A DNA stretch of 64,000 bases from Candidatus Heimdallarchaeota archaeon (GCA_016840095.1 JAEOSZ010000055.1:19471-83470), one strand, 5' to 3'. Positions 8,402 through 18,344 are shown, counted from the first letter of the stretch. The notes: generated by a model from the sequence alone, not told the origin. Program-made: numbers and translations.

Positions 8402-9358
8402 CTAATCACCTCGCAACTCCTTTCCTGTAAGACTTATGAAAACAGTCTCCAAAGATTGCTTTGTCAGCTTTACATCAACTGCAGTAAATCCTTCATCTTC
8501 AATTGCGTTCAAGATTTCAGGTATTTTTGCTATTGCATTTAATGTTTTTACAATTATAAATTGCTCATTCTTTTCCACTACTAAATCCTTTGCTGATTTC
8601 TCAACCTTTGTAATCAAATTCTTATCATATTCCTTATCAACTTCTATTTCAAGAATGTCTCCTTTACCATGAGTATTCTTGAGATTTTCAGGTGTGTCTA
8701 CAGCAAGCATCTTGCCTAAGTCAAGAATACCTACTCTATCAGAAAGTGCATCAACTATCTCCATTAGATGACTAGTTATAATGATAGTTTTATTGTCTTT
8801 AGATGCGAAATCTCTCAAGTAATCGTAGAGATAATTCCTAGTTTGTGGATCTAGACCAACAAAGACCTCATCAAGCATTAGAATTTGAGGATCATGAACC
8901 ATCCCCATTGCAAGATTGAGTCTTCTTTGCATACCACCAGAGAGCTTAGATGCCAATTTCTTCTTGTGTTCTACAAGATATAAACCTTCTAAAATATGGT
9001 TAATTCTCTCTTTTAGCTCCTTATTAGGAATATTATATGTGGTTCCAATAACATTGAGATTTTCATATACAGTTAAATTCTTCCAGAAAGCTGCTTCTTG
9101 AGGTACGTAACCTATATGATATTTCCATTTAGTAGAATTGACACTGAGTTCCTCTCCATCAAACAAAATATGACCTGAAGTTGATTTTAATAATCCTACA
9201 ATCATTCGAATCAGAGTCGTTTTTCCCGCCCCATTTGGACCAAGTAGTCCAAAAATCTCTCCTTTATAGATTTCTAGATCTAACGAATCTACAGCTCTGA
9301 CATTGTTTGAGCTATAGATTTTCGTTATATCTTGAATCTGTATAGCTAAATCATTCAT
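8402..9358 (-). CDS. ABC transporter ATP-binding protein (ABC-2 exporter)
   Basis: A complete nucleotide-binding subunit. It has Walker A (LLGPNGAGKTTLIRM), a Q-loop (GYVPQEAAFW), the signature LSGGMQRRLNLAMGM, Walker B (ILMLDEVFVGLD) and the H-loop (ITSHLMEIV). A C-terminal domain of about 90 residues follows, as in exporter ATPases of the DrrA/CcmA type. It powers the permease encoded directly downstream. The frame can open at TTG 9364, but the ATG at 9358 gives MNDLAIQIQDITKIY, a normal ABC start. The palindromic TTTATAAA at 9401-9408 may drive this operon and the divergent acyltransferase genes. Confidence 0.9.
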   Translation of the reverse strand: MNDLAIQIQDITKIYSSNNVRAVDSLDLEIYKGEIFGLLGPNGAGKTTLIRMIVGLLKSTSGHILFDGEELSVNSTKWKYHIGYVPQEAAFWKNLTVYENLNVIGTTYNIPNKELKERINHILEGLYLVEHKKKLASKLSGGMQRRLNLAMGMVHDPQILMLDEVFVGLDPQTRNYLYDYLRDFASKDNKTIIITSHLMEIVDALSDRVGILDLGKMLAVDTPENLKNTHGKGDILEIEVDKEYDKNLITKVEKSAKDLVVEKNEQFIIVKTLNAIAKIPEILNAIEDEGFTAVDVKLTKQSLETVFISLTGKELRGD

Positions 9359-9400
9359 AAGCAAATGTTTGAATAGTGTTCTTTAATCTTTCTTGAAAAA

Positions 9401-9408
9401 TTTATAAA
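9401..9408. promoter_or_regulatory. Palindromic TATA box between divergent operons
   Basis: TTTATAAA reads the same on both strands. It lies 26 nt before the GTG at 9435 on the + strand and 42 nt from the ATG at 9358 on the - strand. The + strand spacing fits a leaderless start at 9435; use in the other direction is possible but less well spaced. Confidence 0.5.
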
Positions 9409-9434
9409 GGCTTAATTGTTCTCAAACAACATAT

Positions 9435-10643
9435 GTGACATTTATGTCAGAGATGAAAGGAGCCAAAAACCACTTTGAAAGACGTTATGATTTAGATTGG
9501 CTGAGAATTTGCTCAATCTTTCTTGTTTTTATCTATCACTCTACTCTGTTTTTTAGCAACACATGGTATATGACTAATGCTGAGACAAGTCGTTATTTAT
9601 CAGGCGTTATGTCATTTGGAACTGCGTTTGTTTTACCTTTATTTTTTGTAATATCAGGTATGTCGACTTTCTATGCATTGAATTTCGTTTCCCCAGGAAA
9701 ATTCACAGCTTTGAGAGCAATTAGACTACTAGTTCCATTTGTTATAGGTATTTTCACCCACATTCCTTTACAAATATATCTTGCCTCTAGTCTTACTGAA
9801 TCTATTTCTACTAGTTTCTTTCAATTTTATAGAGGTCAGTTGTTTGACGGAATATACGAATTTGGAACTGGCTACTTCCCAGTATTTGGTACTCACTTGT
9901 GGTTCTTAATCATCCTATTTCTTTGCTCATTACTTCTTATCATTCCTTTTGTTCTATTAAGAAAAGAGGAAGCTCAGAAAGGCTTACAAAAAACAACTTC
10001 TTTCCTAAGAAAACCAGGAGTGATTTTTACTTTAGTTATTCCAGTCATTCTGTTTGAATATCTGAATCTAGCAATCGGAAGTATTATTCCTAGAGTGGGT
10101 GGTTATACTATGTATACCTTCATCCTCTTCTACCTCTTTGGTTACATCATCGCGACTGATAATAAATTCAAGGAATCTATTGAAAAACAGATTATACCTG
10201 CTTTAATCTTAGTTATTACTACAGCAGCAGTCTTAGCTCCAATTCTATTTCTGAATTATGATATCTATGAAATGGCAGGTTATCATCCTTTGAAGAATGT
10301 ATATTTTATTTTGAACCCTCTTTTTGGTTGGAGCGTAGTAATTTTACTATTAGGATTAGGTAGCAAGTACTTCAACAAAGACAATAAGGCTAGAAAATTC
10401 TTGAACGAACTAGTTTTACCATTTTATATTTTGCACCAAACTGTTTTACTAATTGTTGGATACTATGTTATTCCTTTATCTTTATCCACAGGTATAAAAT
10501 ATCTCATAATCCTCTCTGGATCCTCTGCTATAATTGTTACATTGTTGATGATTATTAAGTACATTAACCTTTTGAGATTCTTGTTTGGAATGCGCTGGAA
10601 AAAGGGATTGTGGTCTAGAAATAAGAGCGAGAAGGTTGCTTAA
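9435..10643 (+). CDS. Acyltransferase family 3 membrane protein, paralogue 1
   Basis: A 402-residue protein with ten or so transmembrane helices. The first helix has the family-3 acyltransferase (PF01757, OpgC-like) core RRYDLDWLRICSIFLVFIYH, with the Arg and His spaced as in the active site that takes acyl-CoA from the cytosol and modifies an exported sugar or lipid. FILHQTVLL near residue 335 is the second conserved His region. Two close paralogues follow on the same strand. The GTG at 9435 suits the TATA box at 9401-9408; the ATG at 9444 is the alternative. The acceptor molecule is unknown. Confidence 0.8.
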   Translation: MTFMSEMKGAKNHFERRYDLDWLRICSIFLVFIYHSTLFFSNTWYMTNAETSRYLSGVMSFGTAFVLPLFFVISGMSTFYALNFVSPGKFTALRAIRLLVPFVIGIFTHIPLQIYLASSLTESISTSFFQFYRGQLFDGIYEFGTGYFPVFGTHLWFLIILFLCSLLLIIPFVLLRKEEAQKGLQKTTSFLRKPGVIFTLVIPVILFEYLNLAIGSIIPRVGGYTMYTFILFYLFGYIIATDNKFKESIEKQIIPALILVITTAAVLAPILFLNYDIYEMAGYHPLKNVYFILNPLFGWSVVILLLGLGSKYFNKDNKARKFLNELVLPFYILHQTVLLIVGYYVIPLSLSTGIKYLIILSGSSAIIVTLLMIIKYINLLRFLFGMRWKKGLWSRNKSEKVA

Positions 10644-10710
10644 ACATTGGTTTCCTTACTCTATGTTTTGTGCCCAAAATACTTAAATTCATTGAACTCT
10701 GCTTACACAA

Positions 10711-11910
10711 ATGGTAGATGTATCTACTTCACAAGAAGTAAACCGTTCTTTTGATAGAAGATATGACATTGATTGGTTAAGAATTATTGCAATATTACTC
10801 GTATTTCTTTTTCATTGTATAAGACCTTTTGATCTCATGGATTGGCATATCAATAACTTAGTTCAGAGTGAAGGAATGACAATAATCATGTATTTTCTTG
10901 GAGGAGCTGGAATGCCAATATTTTTCATTATTGCTGGTATGGCTACTTTCTATGCTTTAAGAAAAGTCAAAGGTGGGCAATTTGCCTTATTTAGAATAAT
11001 TAGATTACTTGTTCCATTCGCTATTGGTTTATTTACACATATACCTCTTCAAGTTTATTTAGAGAGAGTTAATCATGGGGATTTTATTGGTTCTTTCTCC
11101 CAATTCTATCCAACTTATTACAATGGAACATATGCATACGGTGGGAATTTTGATTTTTTTGGATTACATTTGTGGTTTTTAGCACTACTTCTTGTTCTCT
11201 CATTAGTCACCTTACCTTTGGCTGTATATTATAGTAAAGATAAAAATCTAGATAAACTCGATAAATTCACAAATTTCTTAACTAAACCAGGAATGCTATT
11301 TCTTTTTCCAATACCAATCATCTTAATAGAAGTAGGAAATTTCTTAACAGGTTCTTATATCTATAATCTAGGCGGTTGGAATATCTTTTCACACCTGTTG
11401 TTTTTTGTTTATGGTTATATTTTTGCTTCAAATATTAAGTTTCGAAAAACCATTCAAAAGCATGCTATTCCAGTTCTTATAGTAGTAGTTGGATGCACAG
11501 TCCCTTTGATTTTACAGGATAGCTTCAATCTTAGTCCAACTATGGCTCAAGTAGTTTTCTGGATACTTGGAACAATTTATAGCTGGTGTATGTTATTACT
11601 GCTCTTAGCTTTTGGTAGTAAATTTCTAGACCGCAATAATAAAGCTAGAAAGTTCCTAAATGAACTCGTCTTGCCTTTTTATGTTATGCATCAAACTATA
11701 ATTGTAGTAGCGGCATTCTTCATTGTTCAATTAAATATACACTTCCTTGCTAAATTCGTTATTCTTTTATTAACAGCATTTGTAGCATGTGTTGTTCTTT
11801 TAATTCCTATCAAATACATCAATCCACTGAGATTTATCTTTGGGATGAGGTGGAAAAAAGGAATACTGAGGTTTAACAAGAAAGAAAAAGGAAATAATCA
11901 AAATGTCTGA
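10711..11910 (+). CDS. Acyltransferase family 3 membrane protein, paralogue 2
   Basis: A 399-residue paralogue of its two neighbours. It has the same opening (RRYDIDWLRIIAILLVFLFH), the GMPIFFIIAGMATFYALR segment, FGLHLWFLALLL in mid-protein and the late LNELVLPFYVMHQTI segment. The last 30 residues are basic (FGMRWKKGILRF) and end in the cytosol, as in paralogue 1. ATG 10711 lies about 22 nt after an AT-rich ATACTTAAATTC box, so it may have its own promoter as well as read-through from upstream. It overlaps the next gene by 8 bases. Confidence 0.8.
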   Translation: MVDVSTSQEVNRSFDRRYDIDWLRIIAILLVFLFHCIRPFDLMDWHINNLVQSEGMTIIMYFLGGAGMPIFFIIAGMATFYALRKVKGGQFALFRIIRLLVPFAIGLFTHIPLQVYLERVNHGDFIGSFSQFYPTYYNGTYAYGGNFDFFGLHLWFLALLLVLSLVTLPLAVYYSKDKNLDKLDKFTNFLTKPGMLFLFPIPIILIEVGNFLTGSYIYNLGGWNIFSHLLFFVYGYIFASNIKFRKTIQKHAIPVLIVVVGCTVPLILQDSFNLSPTMAQVVFWILGTIYSWCMLLLLLAFGSKFLDRNNKARKFLNELVLPFYVMHQTIIVVAAFFIVQLNIHFLAKFVILLLTAFVACVVLLIPIKYINPLRFIFGMRWKKGILRFNKKEKGNNQNV

Positions 11911-13177
11911 TAATCCTACTTCAAAGAGAAGTTCAACCTTTACTGAGTTAGAAAGACGTTATGATTTAGATTGGTTCAGAGTTATTACAATCTTTCTGGT
12001 TTTTATTTATCATTGTACAAAATTCTTTGATGCTGATCCAATTAATATTAAGAATGATCCTCTTAACTTTGTAGAACCTTTTTCAATACCAATTGCAAAT
12101 CATAAATTATCTGCAAATACTTCATTTCTAACAGCTATAGGCCTTCCTCTCTTTTTTATCATCGCAGGGATGAGTATGTTTTATGCACTAGGGTATATGG
12201 AAAAAAGAGAAATCAAACTGAGAAAATATGTTCTTTTAAGATTCGTGAGATTAATCATTCCATACTTAATTGGAATGTTTACCTATGTATCAGTTCTTGT
12301 GTATTTAGAATGGACTAATAAAGAACTAATTTCCTTATCCTTTGCTCAATTCTATCCTCGTTACTTCGATGGAATCTATGGTTTTGATGGAGGAGCTTTC
12401 TCAGTTTTTGGACATCACCTTTGGTTCTTAGTGATTTTATTCATTTTCAGTTTAATAACAGTCAATTTATTTTCACATTTAAGAAAAGATAAATACAGAA
12501 CAGGATTTGCTAAATTTGCTTCGTTCTTCACAAAACCAGGAACAATATACCTATTCATAATACCAGTTTATTTAATGGAAATAGTACATAGTCTTTTTCT
12601 TTATGAAATCCCAAGATTTGGAGGTTGGGATTTCTTTACATACATTTTCTATTTGTTCTTCGGATATATCCTTGCATATGATCAACAATTTAGAAAAGCA
12701 GTAAAAAAGAATCGAATAATTGCTTTATCTGCGGGAGTACTCTCAACAATAGCTCTTATTCTAATGAACCATTACTATTTTGATGAAATCTGGTTAACTT
12801 TAGGACTTACAACTGTTAAGATTCCATTCCTTTTAGCAAGAGTGATTTTTGCTTGGAGTTGGTTAATAGTTATTCTTTATCTAGGTAATAAATATCTGAA
12901 CAAGGAGAGTAAAGCTGTGAAAAAACTGAACGAACTAGTTTTACCTTTCTACATTATTCACTTTGTTGTTCTAGGAATAGTTGGATTCTATGTTGTTCAA
13001 TTTGAATTTCTAGTTATCAGTGAGTTACTTATTATCTTCATAATTTCTCTTGCTGCAATTGTAATTCTGCTTCTCATAATTAGAGAGTTTAACCTTTTTA
13101 GATTCATTTTTGGTATGAGTGTTACGAAGAAAAAAAGTATTTCAAGATTTTTCAAGAAGAATAAGGGAGAAAATTAA
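11903..13177 (+). CDS. Acyltransferase family 3 membrane protein, paralogue 3
   Basis: A 424-residue third member of the tandem family. Core residues are kept: ERRYDLDWFRVITIFLVFIYH, FFIIAGMSMFYALG, FGHHLWFLVILF and LNELVLPFYIIHF. It has an extra loop of about 30 residues after the first helix (residues 38-68), facing outside, absent from the other two. The start codon lies inside the end of paralogue 2, so the pair is translationally coupled. Divergence between the copies suggests an old duplication with separate acceptors, not a recent expansion. Confidence 0.8.
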   Translation: MSDNPTSKRSSTFTELERRYDLDWFRVITIFLVFIYHCTKFFDADPINIKNDPLNFVEPFSIPIANHKLSANTSFLTAIGLPLFFIIAGMSMFYALGYMEKREIKLRKYVLLRFVRLIIPYLIGMFTYVSVLVYLEWTNKELISLSFAQFYPRYFDGIYGFDGGAFSVFGHHLWFLVILFIFSLITVNLFSHLRKDKYRTGFAKFASFFTKPGTIYLFIIPVYLMEIVHSLFLYEIPRFGGWDFFTYIFYLFFGYILAYDQQFRKAVKKNRIIALSAGVLSTIALILMNHYYFDEIWLTLGLTTVKIPFLLARVIFAWSWLIVILYLGNKYLNKESKAVKKLNELVLPFYIIHFVVLGIVGFYVVQFEFLVISELLIIFIISLAAIVILLLIIREFNLFRFIFGMSVTKKKSISRFFKKNKGEN

Positions 13178-13233
13178 TAAATTCTGCAAAAATCTACAAG
13201 AAAAAGGGTATTATTAGAGTGTTATAATACTAA

Positions 13234-14436
13234 TTGACTCCTAAAAACTGGGAAATTCTTTTAAGACAGTTTAAGCAATGTTTTTTGTTGAAACAACGAA
13301 CTAAGTTAATTAGACTTATATTCTTCACTCTAATTATCTCATCAATTTGTCTGTGCAATTCTAGTGGAGATTACAGTGTTATTAAATCTAGTAAAAACTT
13401 AGTTAATACAGATAGACCATTTCTTTCTCTTGGTGATTTTACCGTAACTAATCATGAAACACTGATTGATATTGAATCTATTGATAACATAACAATTGAT
13501 GAAACAATTACCTTGCGTAACAATCAAAATGATACTGATTCACTAAATATAACATTTAGTCAACCTAATCCTCAGAACTTAACATATGAAAGTCTTATTA
13601 TTTCCAATTATGTTGAAGGGTATCAACTTCCTTTTGTGTTTGTTAATGATACGAATTTGATAAGTATTGATTTATTATCTCAATTGAATACAAGTGAAGA
13701 AATTACTATCCTACTGAGTTATAATTTGCCTATAGAACTTCCTGAAGTTTCTGGAAAACCATCTTATTTTATCTTCCAATTCAAGCAGAATTTCAGCTAT
13801 TATACTGAGTATCATTCCACTTTCCTAAGATTACCAATTGGATGTTTTATACATGAGGACATACTCATTCCTGTAACGCCAGAGGATTATGACCATGAGG
13901 TATCTGGGAAGCGTTTGCATCTTTACTGGGAACGTGAGAATCTACTGGCACAAACTACCTTAGAATTCATCATCTTTTTTGATGAACCTTTTTATCCTTC
14001 TAATTACATCTGGGCATATTTTGTTGGACCAATACTTGGTATGCTTCTAGGTGGATGTATTGTTTATTTCTGGATGAAAAGAGGTACACAGATTCTGGAG
14101 GAAGAAATAGAAAAAATATACCTTACAAAGAATCAAGAATTATTATTAAGATTGATAGATGAAAGCAAAGGTAAAATTACTCAACAACAATTAATTGCCA
14201 TAACTGATTTTACAAAATCTAAAGTTTCAAGGAATCTTACACCTTTAGAGGAGAATGGTTTAATCGCAAAAGAGAAATGGGGAAGAGAATTCAAAGTGAG
14301 TTTAACCAAAAAAGGTCAGAAAGTAGCAGAAAAATTAGTTGCTGAAAAGTTGCAATTTTCTGAAAAATTTTCTCAACCCGATTTCTCAAAAGAGTCAAAA
14401 AACAATATGGAGATGAAGAAAAGTGAAGATAAATAG
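13234..14436 (+). CDS. Membrane-tethered winged-helix regulator
   Basis: A 400-residue protein in three parts: an N-terminal hydrophobic helix (about 28-46), an Asn- and Thr-rich extracellular domain with several N-glycosylation-type sites (about 60-255), a transmembrane helix (about 258-282) and a cytosolic winged-helix domain (about 295-385). The latter contains ITQQQLIAITDFTKSKVSRNL, a recognition helix like those of MarR/IclR-type DNA-binding proteins, and a wing. This layout, common in archaea, suggests a one-component sensor reading an outside signal. Its neighbours, three acyltransferases and a beta-helix protein, are plausible targets. The frame opens at TTG 13234; the exact start is uncertain. 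Confidence 0.65.
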   Translation: MTPKNWEILLRQFKQCFLLKQRTKLIRLIFFTLIISSICLCNSSGDYSVIKSSKNLVNTDRPFLSLGDFTVTNHETLIDIESIDNITIDETITLRNNQNDTDSLNITFSQPNPQNLTYESLIISNYVEGYQLPFVFVNDTNLISIDLLSQLNTSEEITILLSYNLPIELPEVSGKPSYFIFQFKQNFSYYTEYHSTFLRLPIGCFIHEDILIPVTPEDYDHEVSGKRLHLYWERENLLAQTTLEFIIFFDEPFYPSNYIWAYFVGPILGMLLGGCIVYFWMKRGTQILEEEIEKIYLTKNQELLLRLIDESKGKITQQQLIAITDFTKSKVSRNLTPLEENGLIAKEKWGREFKVSLTKKGQKVAEKLVAEKLQFSEKFSQPDFSKESKNNMEMKKSEDK

Positions 14437-16048
14437 GAAAACAGTACTTACTATTAGTGTAGTGATTCTTATATTCCTATCTACATTTATTCCTATTTAT
14501 ATTGTTTTCAAACCCAAAGATCAACGAATCAAGCATGAGCCAATAATAATTTGGAAAGATGACGATTTCAAGAATTTTGAATTCTCAGGGGATGGAAGCC
14601 AAGAGAATCCATATCTTATAGAAAATCTTGAGATTATTACTGATTTCAAGTATAGTATCTATATCAGAAACACATTCAAACATTTTGTCATTAAGAATTG
14701 TTATCTAGCCTCAAATGAATATGGTATCTATATAGATAACATAGCTGATGGAACAGCTGTAATTACAGAAAATATCTGTGAAAACAATGAAGTTGGAATA
14801 TGGATATCAAATTCAGAGAATTTAATTGTTTTCAATAACAGCTGCTCTAATAATGGTGAAACCTCAGGAGGAGGAATAATTGTAACAGATTCTTCTTTCT
14901 GTAACATATCGAATAATTATTGTTATAAAAATAATTTCTATGGCATTAAAGTAGAAAACACAGAAGCTTGCAATATAATCAATAATACTTGTATTAAAAA
15001 CGAAAATCAGATTCAAGGTGCTGGAATTTATGTTTTTCAATCTTCCCTAACGCTGATAGAGAATAATAATTGTAGTTCAAACAGAAGAAATGGAATTCAA
15101 GTAACTGCATCAAGTTCAACCAATATCTCAAGCAATCTTTGCGAAGATAATTATCACATTGGAATTTTAGCAACAGGTTGTCCTAATTCAATCATTTCAA
15201 ATAATTTTTGCTTAAGAAATAGGAATTGGTATAAGAGAGAGAGTCATGGGATTGTACTTCAATATTCTTCACACTGTAATATAACGAACAATTTAGTTGA
15301 CTCCAATATAGGTAATGGAATCTTTCTAGAAAGTGATTCTAATAGCTTTATCTCAGATAATTTAATCTATAATCACACTGGATATTACGAAGCTCTCTAT
15401 TCTCCAAATAGTCTTTTCTTTGGTTACTCAATATATTGTTACAGCTCGGAAAATATCTCTGTTCTTCGAAATGAAGGTATAAGTAATTATGGAGGGTGTT
15501 GGATTGAAAGTTCCCATAATATGAATATTTCCTCAAACCTGTTTTCATATAGCTCAAGTTATGCAATAGAAATTCATGAAGGTTCAAATTGTACAATCAA
15601 GAAGAATGTTTTGAGTGAAAACGATATAGGTATTGGTTTTAGTAATACTGAGTTGTCTATTTTATCAAATAATTTGGTCCAAAACTCTGATGGATATGGT
15701 CTCATATTAAATGGATCATCAATCAATAATTCTATTCATCATAATAGCTTCATTGGAAATAATCTTGCAGGAACTAGTCAAGGTTATGACGAAGGAAATG
15801 ATAATTTATGGTATGACAATGTAACTAAAGAGGGGAATTTCTGGAGTGATAGAATCAGTGGGAATTATTCTATTGATGGACCTTCCAGTTCTGAGGATTT
15901 ATACTGTCTAGAAGAAGATCCTTTCAACTATTTACTAAATACATCTATTAACAGAAGTATTGCATTTACACAATCTTCAATCTTTAATGATCTTACTAAT
16001 ACAATCAAACTAAAAGCTGTTAGATGGATAAAAAAAGAAGAATTATAG
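14423..16048 (+). CDS. NosD-like right-handed beta-helix surface protein
   Basis: A 541-residue protein with one N-terminal membrane helix (about residues 7-27) followed by a long parallel beta-helix built from short repeats of the type N-NI-S-N-C-N-N-G-I, typical of NosD/periplasmic copper-binding or CASH-domain proteins. The opening FSGDGSQENPYLIENLEI and the closing EGNFWSDRISGNYSIDGP are family hallmarks also present in the protein at 44337-45650. It is probably outside the cell, anchored by its N terminus. The GTG start overlaps the regulator gene by 14 bases. Beta-helices bind or cut polysaccharides or act as adhesins; no catalytic motif is evident. Confidence 0.75.
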   Translation: MKINRKTVLTISVVILIFLSTFIPIYIVFKPKDQRIKHEPIIIWKDDDFKNFEFSGDGSQENPYLIENLEIITDFKYSIYIRNTFKHFVIKNCYLASNEYGIYIDNIADGTAVITENICENNEVGIWISNSENLIVFNNSCSNNGETSGGGIIVTDSSFCNISNNYCYKNNFYGIKVENTEACNIINNTCIKNENQIQGAGIYVFQSSLTLIENNNCSSNRRNGIQVTASSSTNISSNLCEDNYHIGILATGCPNSIISNNFCLRNRNWYKRESHGIVLQYSSHCNITNNLVDSNIGNGIFLESDSNSFISDNLIYNHTGYYEALYSPNSLFFGYSIYCYSSENISVLRNEGISNYGGCWIESSHNMNISSNLFSYSSSYAIEIHEGSNCTIKKNVLSENDIGIGFSNTELSILSNNLVQNSDGYGLILNGSSINNSIHHNSFIGNNLAGTSQGYDEGNDNLWYDNVTKEGNFWSDRISGNYSIDGPSSSEDLYCLEEDPFNYLLNTSINRSIAFTQSSIFNDLTNTIKLKAVRWIKKEEL

Positions 16049-18310
16049 ATTTCTGTCTACAATTCTACGTTTTCTAATTCTTCCAAGAACTAAAGCAATT
16101 AGTAACAATGAGCTAAAGATAGCTGTTGACTTCTGGAATGAAGTCTTCAGGATAGGATTTTCAGTTCCTACAATGAAAGAATAGTTTTGACTGTTGTAAG
16201 TTAAACCATTCGAGTTCTGTAATTGCATGAAAAATTTGACAGAATCTCCTTCATCAAAGTCCTTTCCTATGTTATATTCATACGTATTTTCTGCTTCATT
16301 TGTCATTGTTTCATTTGACCACAGAGCATCATTAACTTGGTAATTCAACATTGAGGAAACGATATTTTGATTTTTGTATTCAGCTGTTACAATTATATCC
16401 TTACCTAGTTTATCATGATTTTTTGCTGTAACTGTAATATCTGGAAAATAATCCTTTTTTGGTAACCAATCATTAGCTAGACATAGATCTCTAGGATACT
16501 TTACTACATCATCACAGTAATAGTAGGAAGTGAAAGGATACATCGTACTATTAGCTAAAAGATTTTCTCCGTAATAAAGATCATCATTTATTTCTACACT
16601 ATCAATGGCATAGCTGATTGCTTTTCTAAGAGAACAAGCAAGTGTATAATCTTTCTTTCCTTCTTCTTGATTAAAGACATAGTTTGAAGCTCCTCCAATA
16701 AATGGTCTTCTAAGATTAAAACCTACAAAATGAATATTGTCTCCTAGTACCTTTACAACATTGTATCGCGGATCTTCCTCCATAACTCTTCTATCTTCAG
16801 GGAATTTGTTAAGAACAGCGAAATCCAAACTACCGTTTTTAAATAATGCAAATTCGATAGATTCATCTGAAATAGCATGGACATTCAAAGTTTGCACAAA
16901 AGGTTCGAGATCTGTTGCTCCGTCAATTGCCCCAACTCCAAACCAGTATGGACTTCTCTGAAAAACTGTAATGTTCCCAGGATCATGATAGTCAAGCATA
17001 AACTTGCCACAACTAAATGCAGAAGTTAGATAGATTAACCATTGAGGTGTATCTAACATTTCTGGGTATAATCCAACTGTTTGAACTCCTCCTAGTGTTT
17101 CTGAAACCATCGGATTTGTAGAATTCAGAAAGAATTCAGGCATAATTCTTTCAGTAAGTCTTCTCCAAACCTCGGCATTAGTTTCTAATTCTGGGGTTTC
17201 AGGATTATTATCTATATGAATGTGAAAAGCTAATTCATCACTAGGGTCTACATAAATATCAGAGATAAATTGCATAAAACCAGGAATATAACTTATCAGT
17301 GGATTCCCTATTGCTAGTAAAGTAAAGACAGCATCTTTTGCTGTCACTTTCTGATTAGTACCATTACTAAATTCACCATTCTTTAAACCAAGCATCAATT
17401 CTCCTTCAGGAATTGATGATAACGGTGGAGAAAGATAATCTCTACTAGTACAATCATAGCTTGGATTCCAATAAACATTATCTCGAATAAAAAACTTAAA
17501 GTGATTATCATCTATCTTTATCCAATCATTAATCAATCCTGTTTTAACTTGTATTTGATCAGGACTCCACTGAATCATTGATTCATGTAGTAATTCTAGA
17601 ATGAACTTGTTGTCACCAGAAAGAAGATGATAGTATAAAGGATTCAAAAAATCCCAGTAAGCTGCTATATTGAATTCACTTGTTGATGTTTGACCTTCGT
17701 GTAACCCATCAAAACTCATGTAAGGTAGGCTATCTAGAAATCCCCATCTTTCATTGAATCCCTGAGTATTTGACCATGTTGTCAAATAGGAATAGGCGGC
17801 AAACAATGGCACAATTGGAATAATCTTGTCATTCATTAACTTCTGCCAATCATAGTAAAGCTGCTGTCTTTCTTCTGGATCCATTATCTTTATTCCTTCT
17901 AGAAGCATTTCTTCATTTATATCCCCGTATGGAATATCGTTTCTTATTCCAAAGTAATTCGCTAAACCATTTCCTGAGAATACATGATAGAAATCAGGAG
18001 TTTCCCCCAATCCAGTTATACTAGCTATAGCTAAATCAAAATCATGTGTATATCTTATAGTATGATCAAAAACTGACCATTCCTCTATAACTATTGTAAC
18101 ATCTATTCCTATGTCTTCAAGATATTCTGATACATAGAGAGCTACATCAGGTCTAATACCTCCTCCATTTGTTTTCAAAACTAGATTTAGCCATATTACA
18201 CTATCTGCTTTCGCAACATCTTGAGCATTAACTGTTGATGAAAAAATAACAACTGATAACAGAAATGAAATGATTATTTGTTTTCTCCTATTTGAAGCCA
18301 TAATAGTCAA
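16043..18310 (-). CDS. Membrane-anchored family-5 substrate-binding protein with permuted lobe order
   Basis: A 755-residue protein with a signal peptide (about 1-29), an extracellular region and a C-terminal helix plus basic tail (RIRKRR). Residues 40-215 look like the end of a normal SBP_bac_5 protein (FDLAIASITGLGETPDFYHV, then DPEERQQLYYDWQKLMNDKI). Only afterwards, from about 222, comes what is normally the beginning (AAYWDFLNPLYYHLL), running to LRKAISYAIDSVEIND and CLANDWLPKKDYFP near 640. A small Ig-like domain (about 645-725) precedes the anchor. Thus the last part of the family has moved to the front. The frame opens at TTG 18310, which fits the TATA box; ATG 18301 is the alternative. 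It overlaps the convergent beta-helix gene by 6 bases. Confidence 0.8.
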   Translation of the reverse strand: MTIMASNRRKQIIISFLLSVVIFSSTVNAQDVAKADSVIWLNLVLKTNGGGIRPDVALYVSEYLEDIGIDVTIVIEEWSVFDHTIRYTHDFDLAIASITGLGETPDFYHVFSGNGLANYFGIRNDIPYGDINEEMLLEGIKIMDPEERQQLYYDWQKLMNDKIIPIVPLFAAYSYLTTWSNTQGFNERWGFLDSLPYMSFDGLHEGQTSTSEFNIAAYWDFLNPLYYHLLSGDNKFILELLHESMIQWSPDQIQVKTGLINDWIKIDDNHFKFFIRDNVYWNPSYDCTSRDYLSPPLSSIPEGELMLGLKNGEFSNGTNQKVTAKDAVFTLLAIGNPLISYIPGFMQFISDIYVDPSDELAFHIHIDNNPETPELETNAEVWRRLTERIMPEFFLNSTNPMVSETLGGVQTVGLYPEMLDTPQWLIYLTSAFSCGKFMLDYHDPGNITVFQRSPYWFGVGAIDGATDLEPFVQTLNVHAISDESIEFALFKNGSLDFAVLNKFPEDRRVMEEDPRYNVVKVLGDNIHFVGFNLRRPFIGGASNYVFNQEEGKKDYTLACSLRKAISYAIDSVEINDDLYYGENLLANSTMYPFTSYYYCDDVVKYPRDLCLANDWLPKKDYFPDITVTAKNHDKLGKDIIVTAEYKNQNIVSSMLNYQVNDALWSNETMTNEAENTYEYNIGKDFDEGDSVKFFMQLQNSNGLTYNSQNYSFIVGTENPILKTSFQKSTAIFSSLLLIALVLGRIRKRRIVDRNL

Positions 18311-18331
18311 CTTAAATCCTACTTGTGTTTG

Positions 18332-18344
18332 AAAAATATAAAAA
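18332..18344 (-). promoter_or_regulatory. TATA box of the permuted binding-protein gene
   Basis: On the minus strand this reads TTTTTATATTTTT and ends 21 nt before the TTG at 18310, which favours that codon over the ATG at 18301 if the message is leaderless. Confidence 0.5.

Noticed and set aside
14423..16048. Asn-rich repeats as a possible DNA repeat or CRISPR-like array
   Set aside because: The periodicity is at protein level (beta-helix coils) with variable DNA; there are no constant repeats with spacers.
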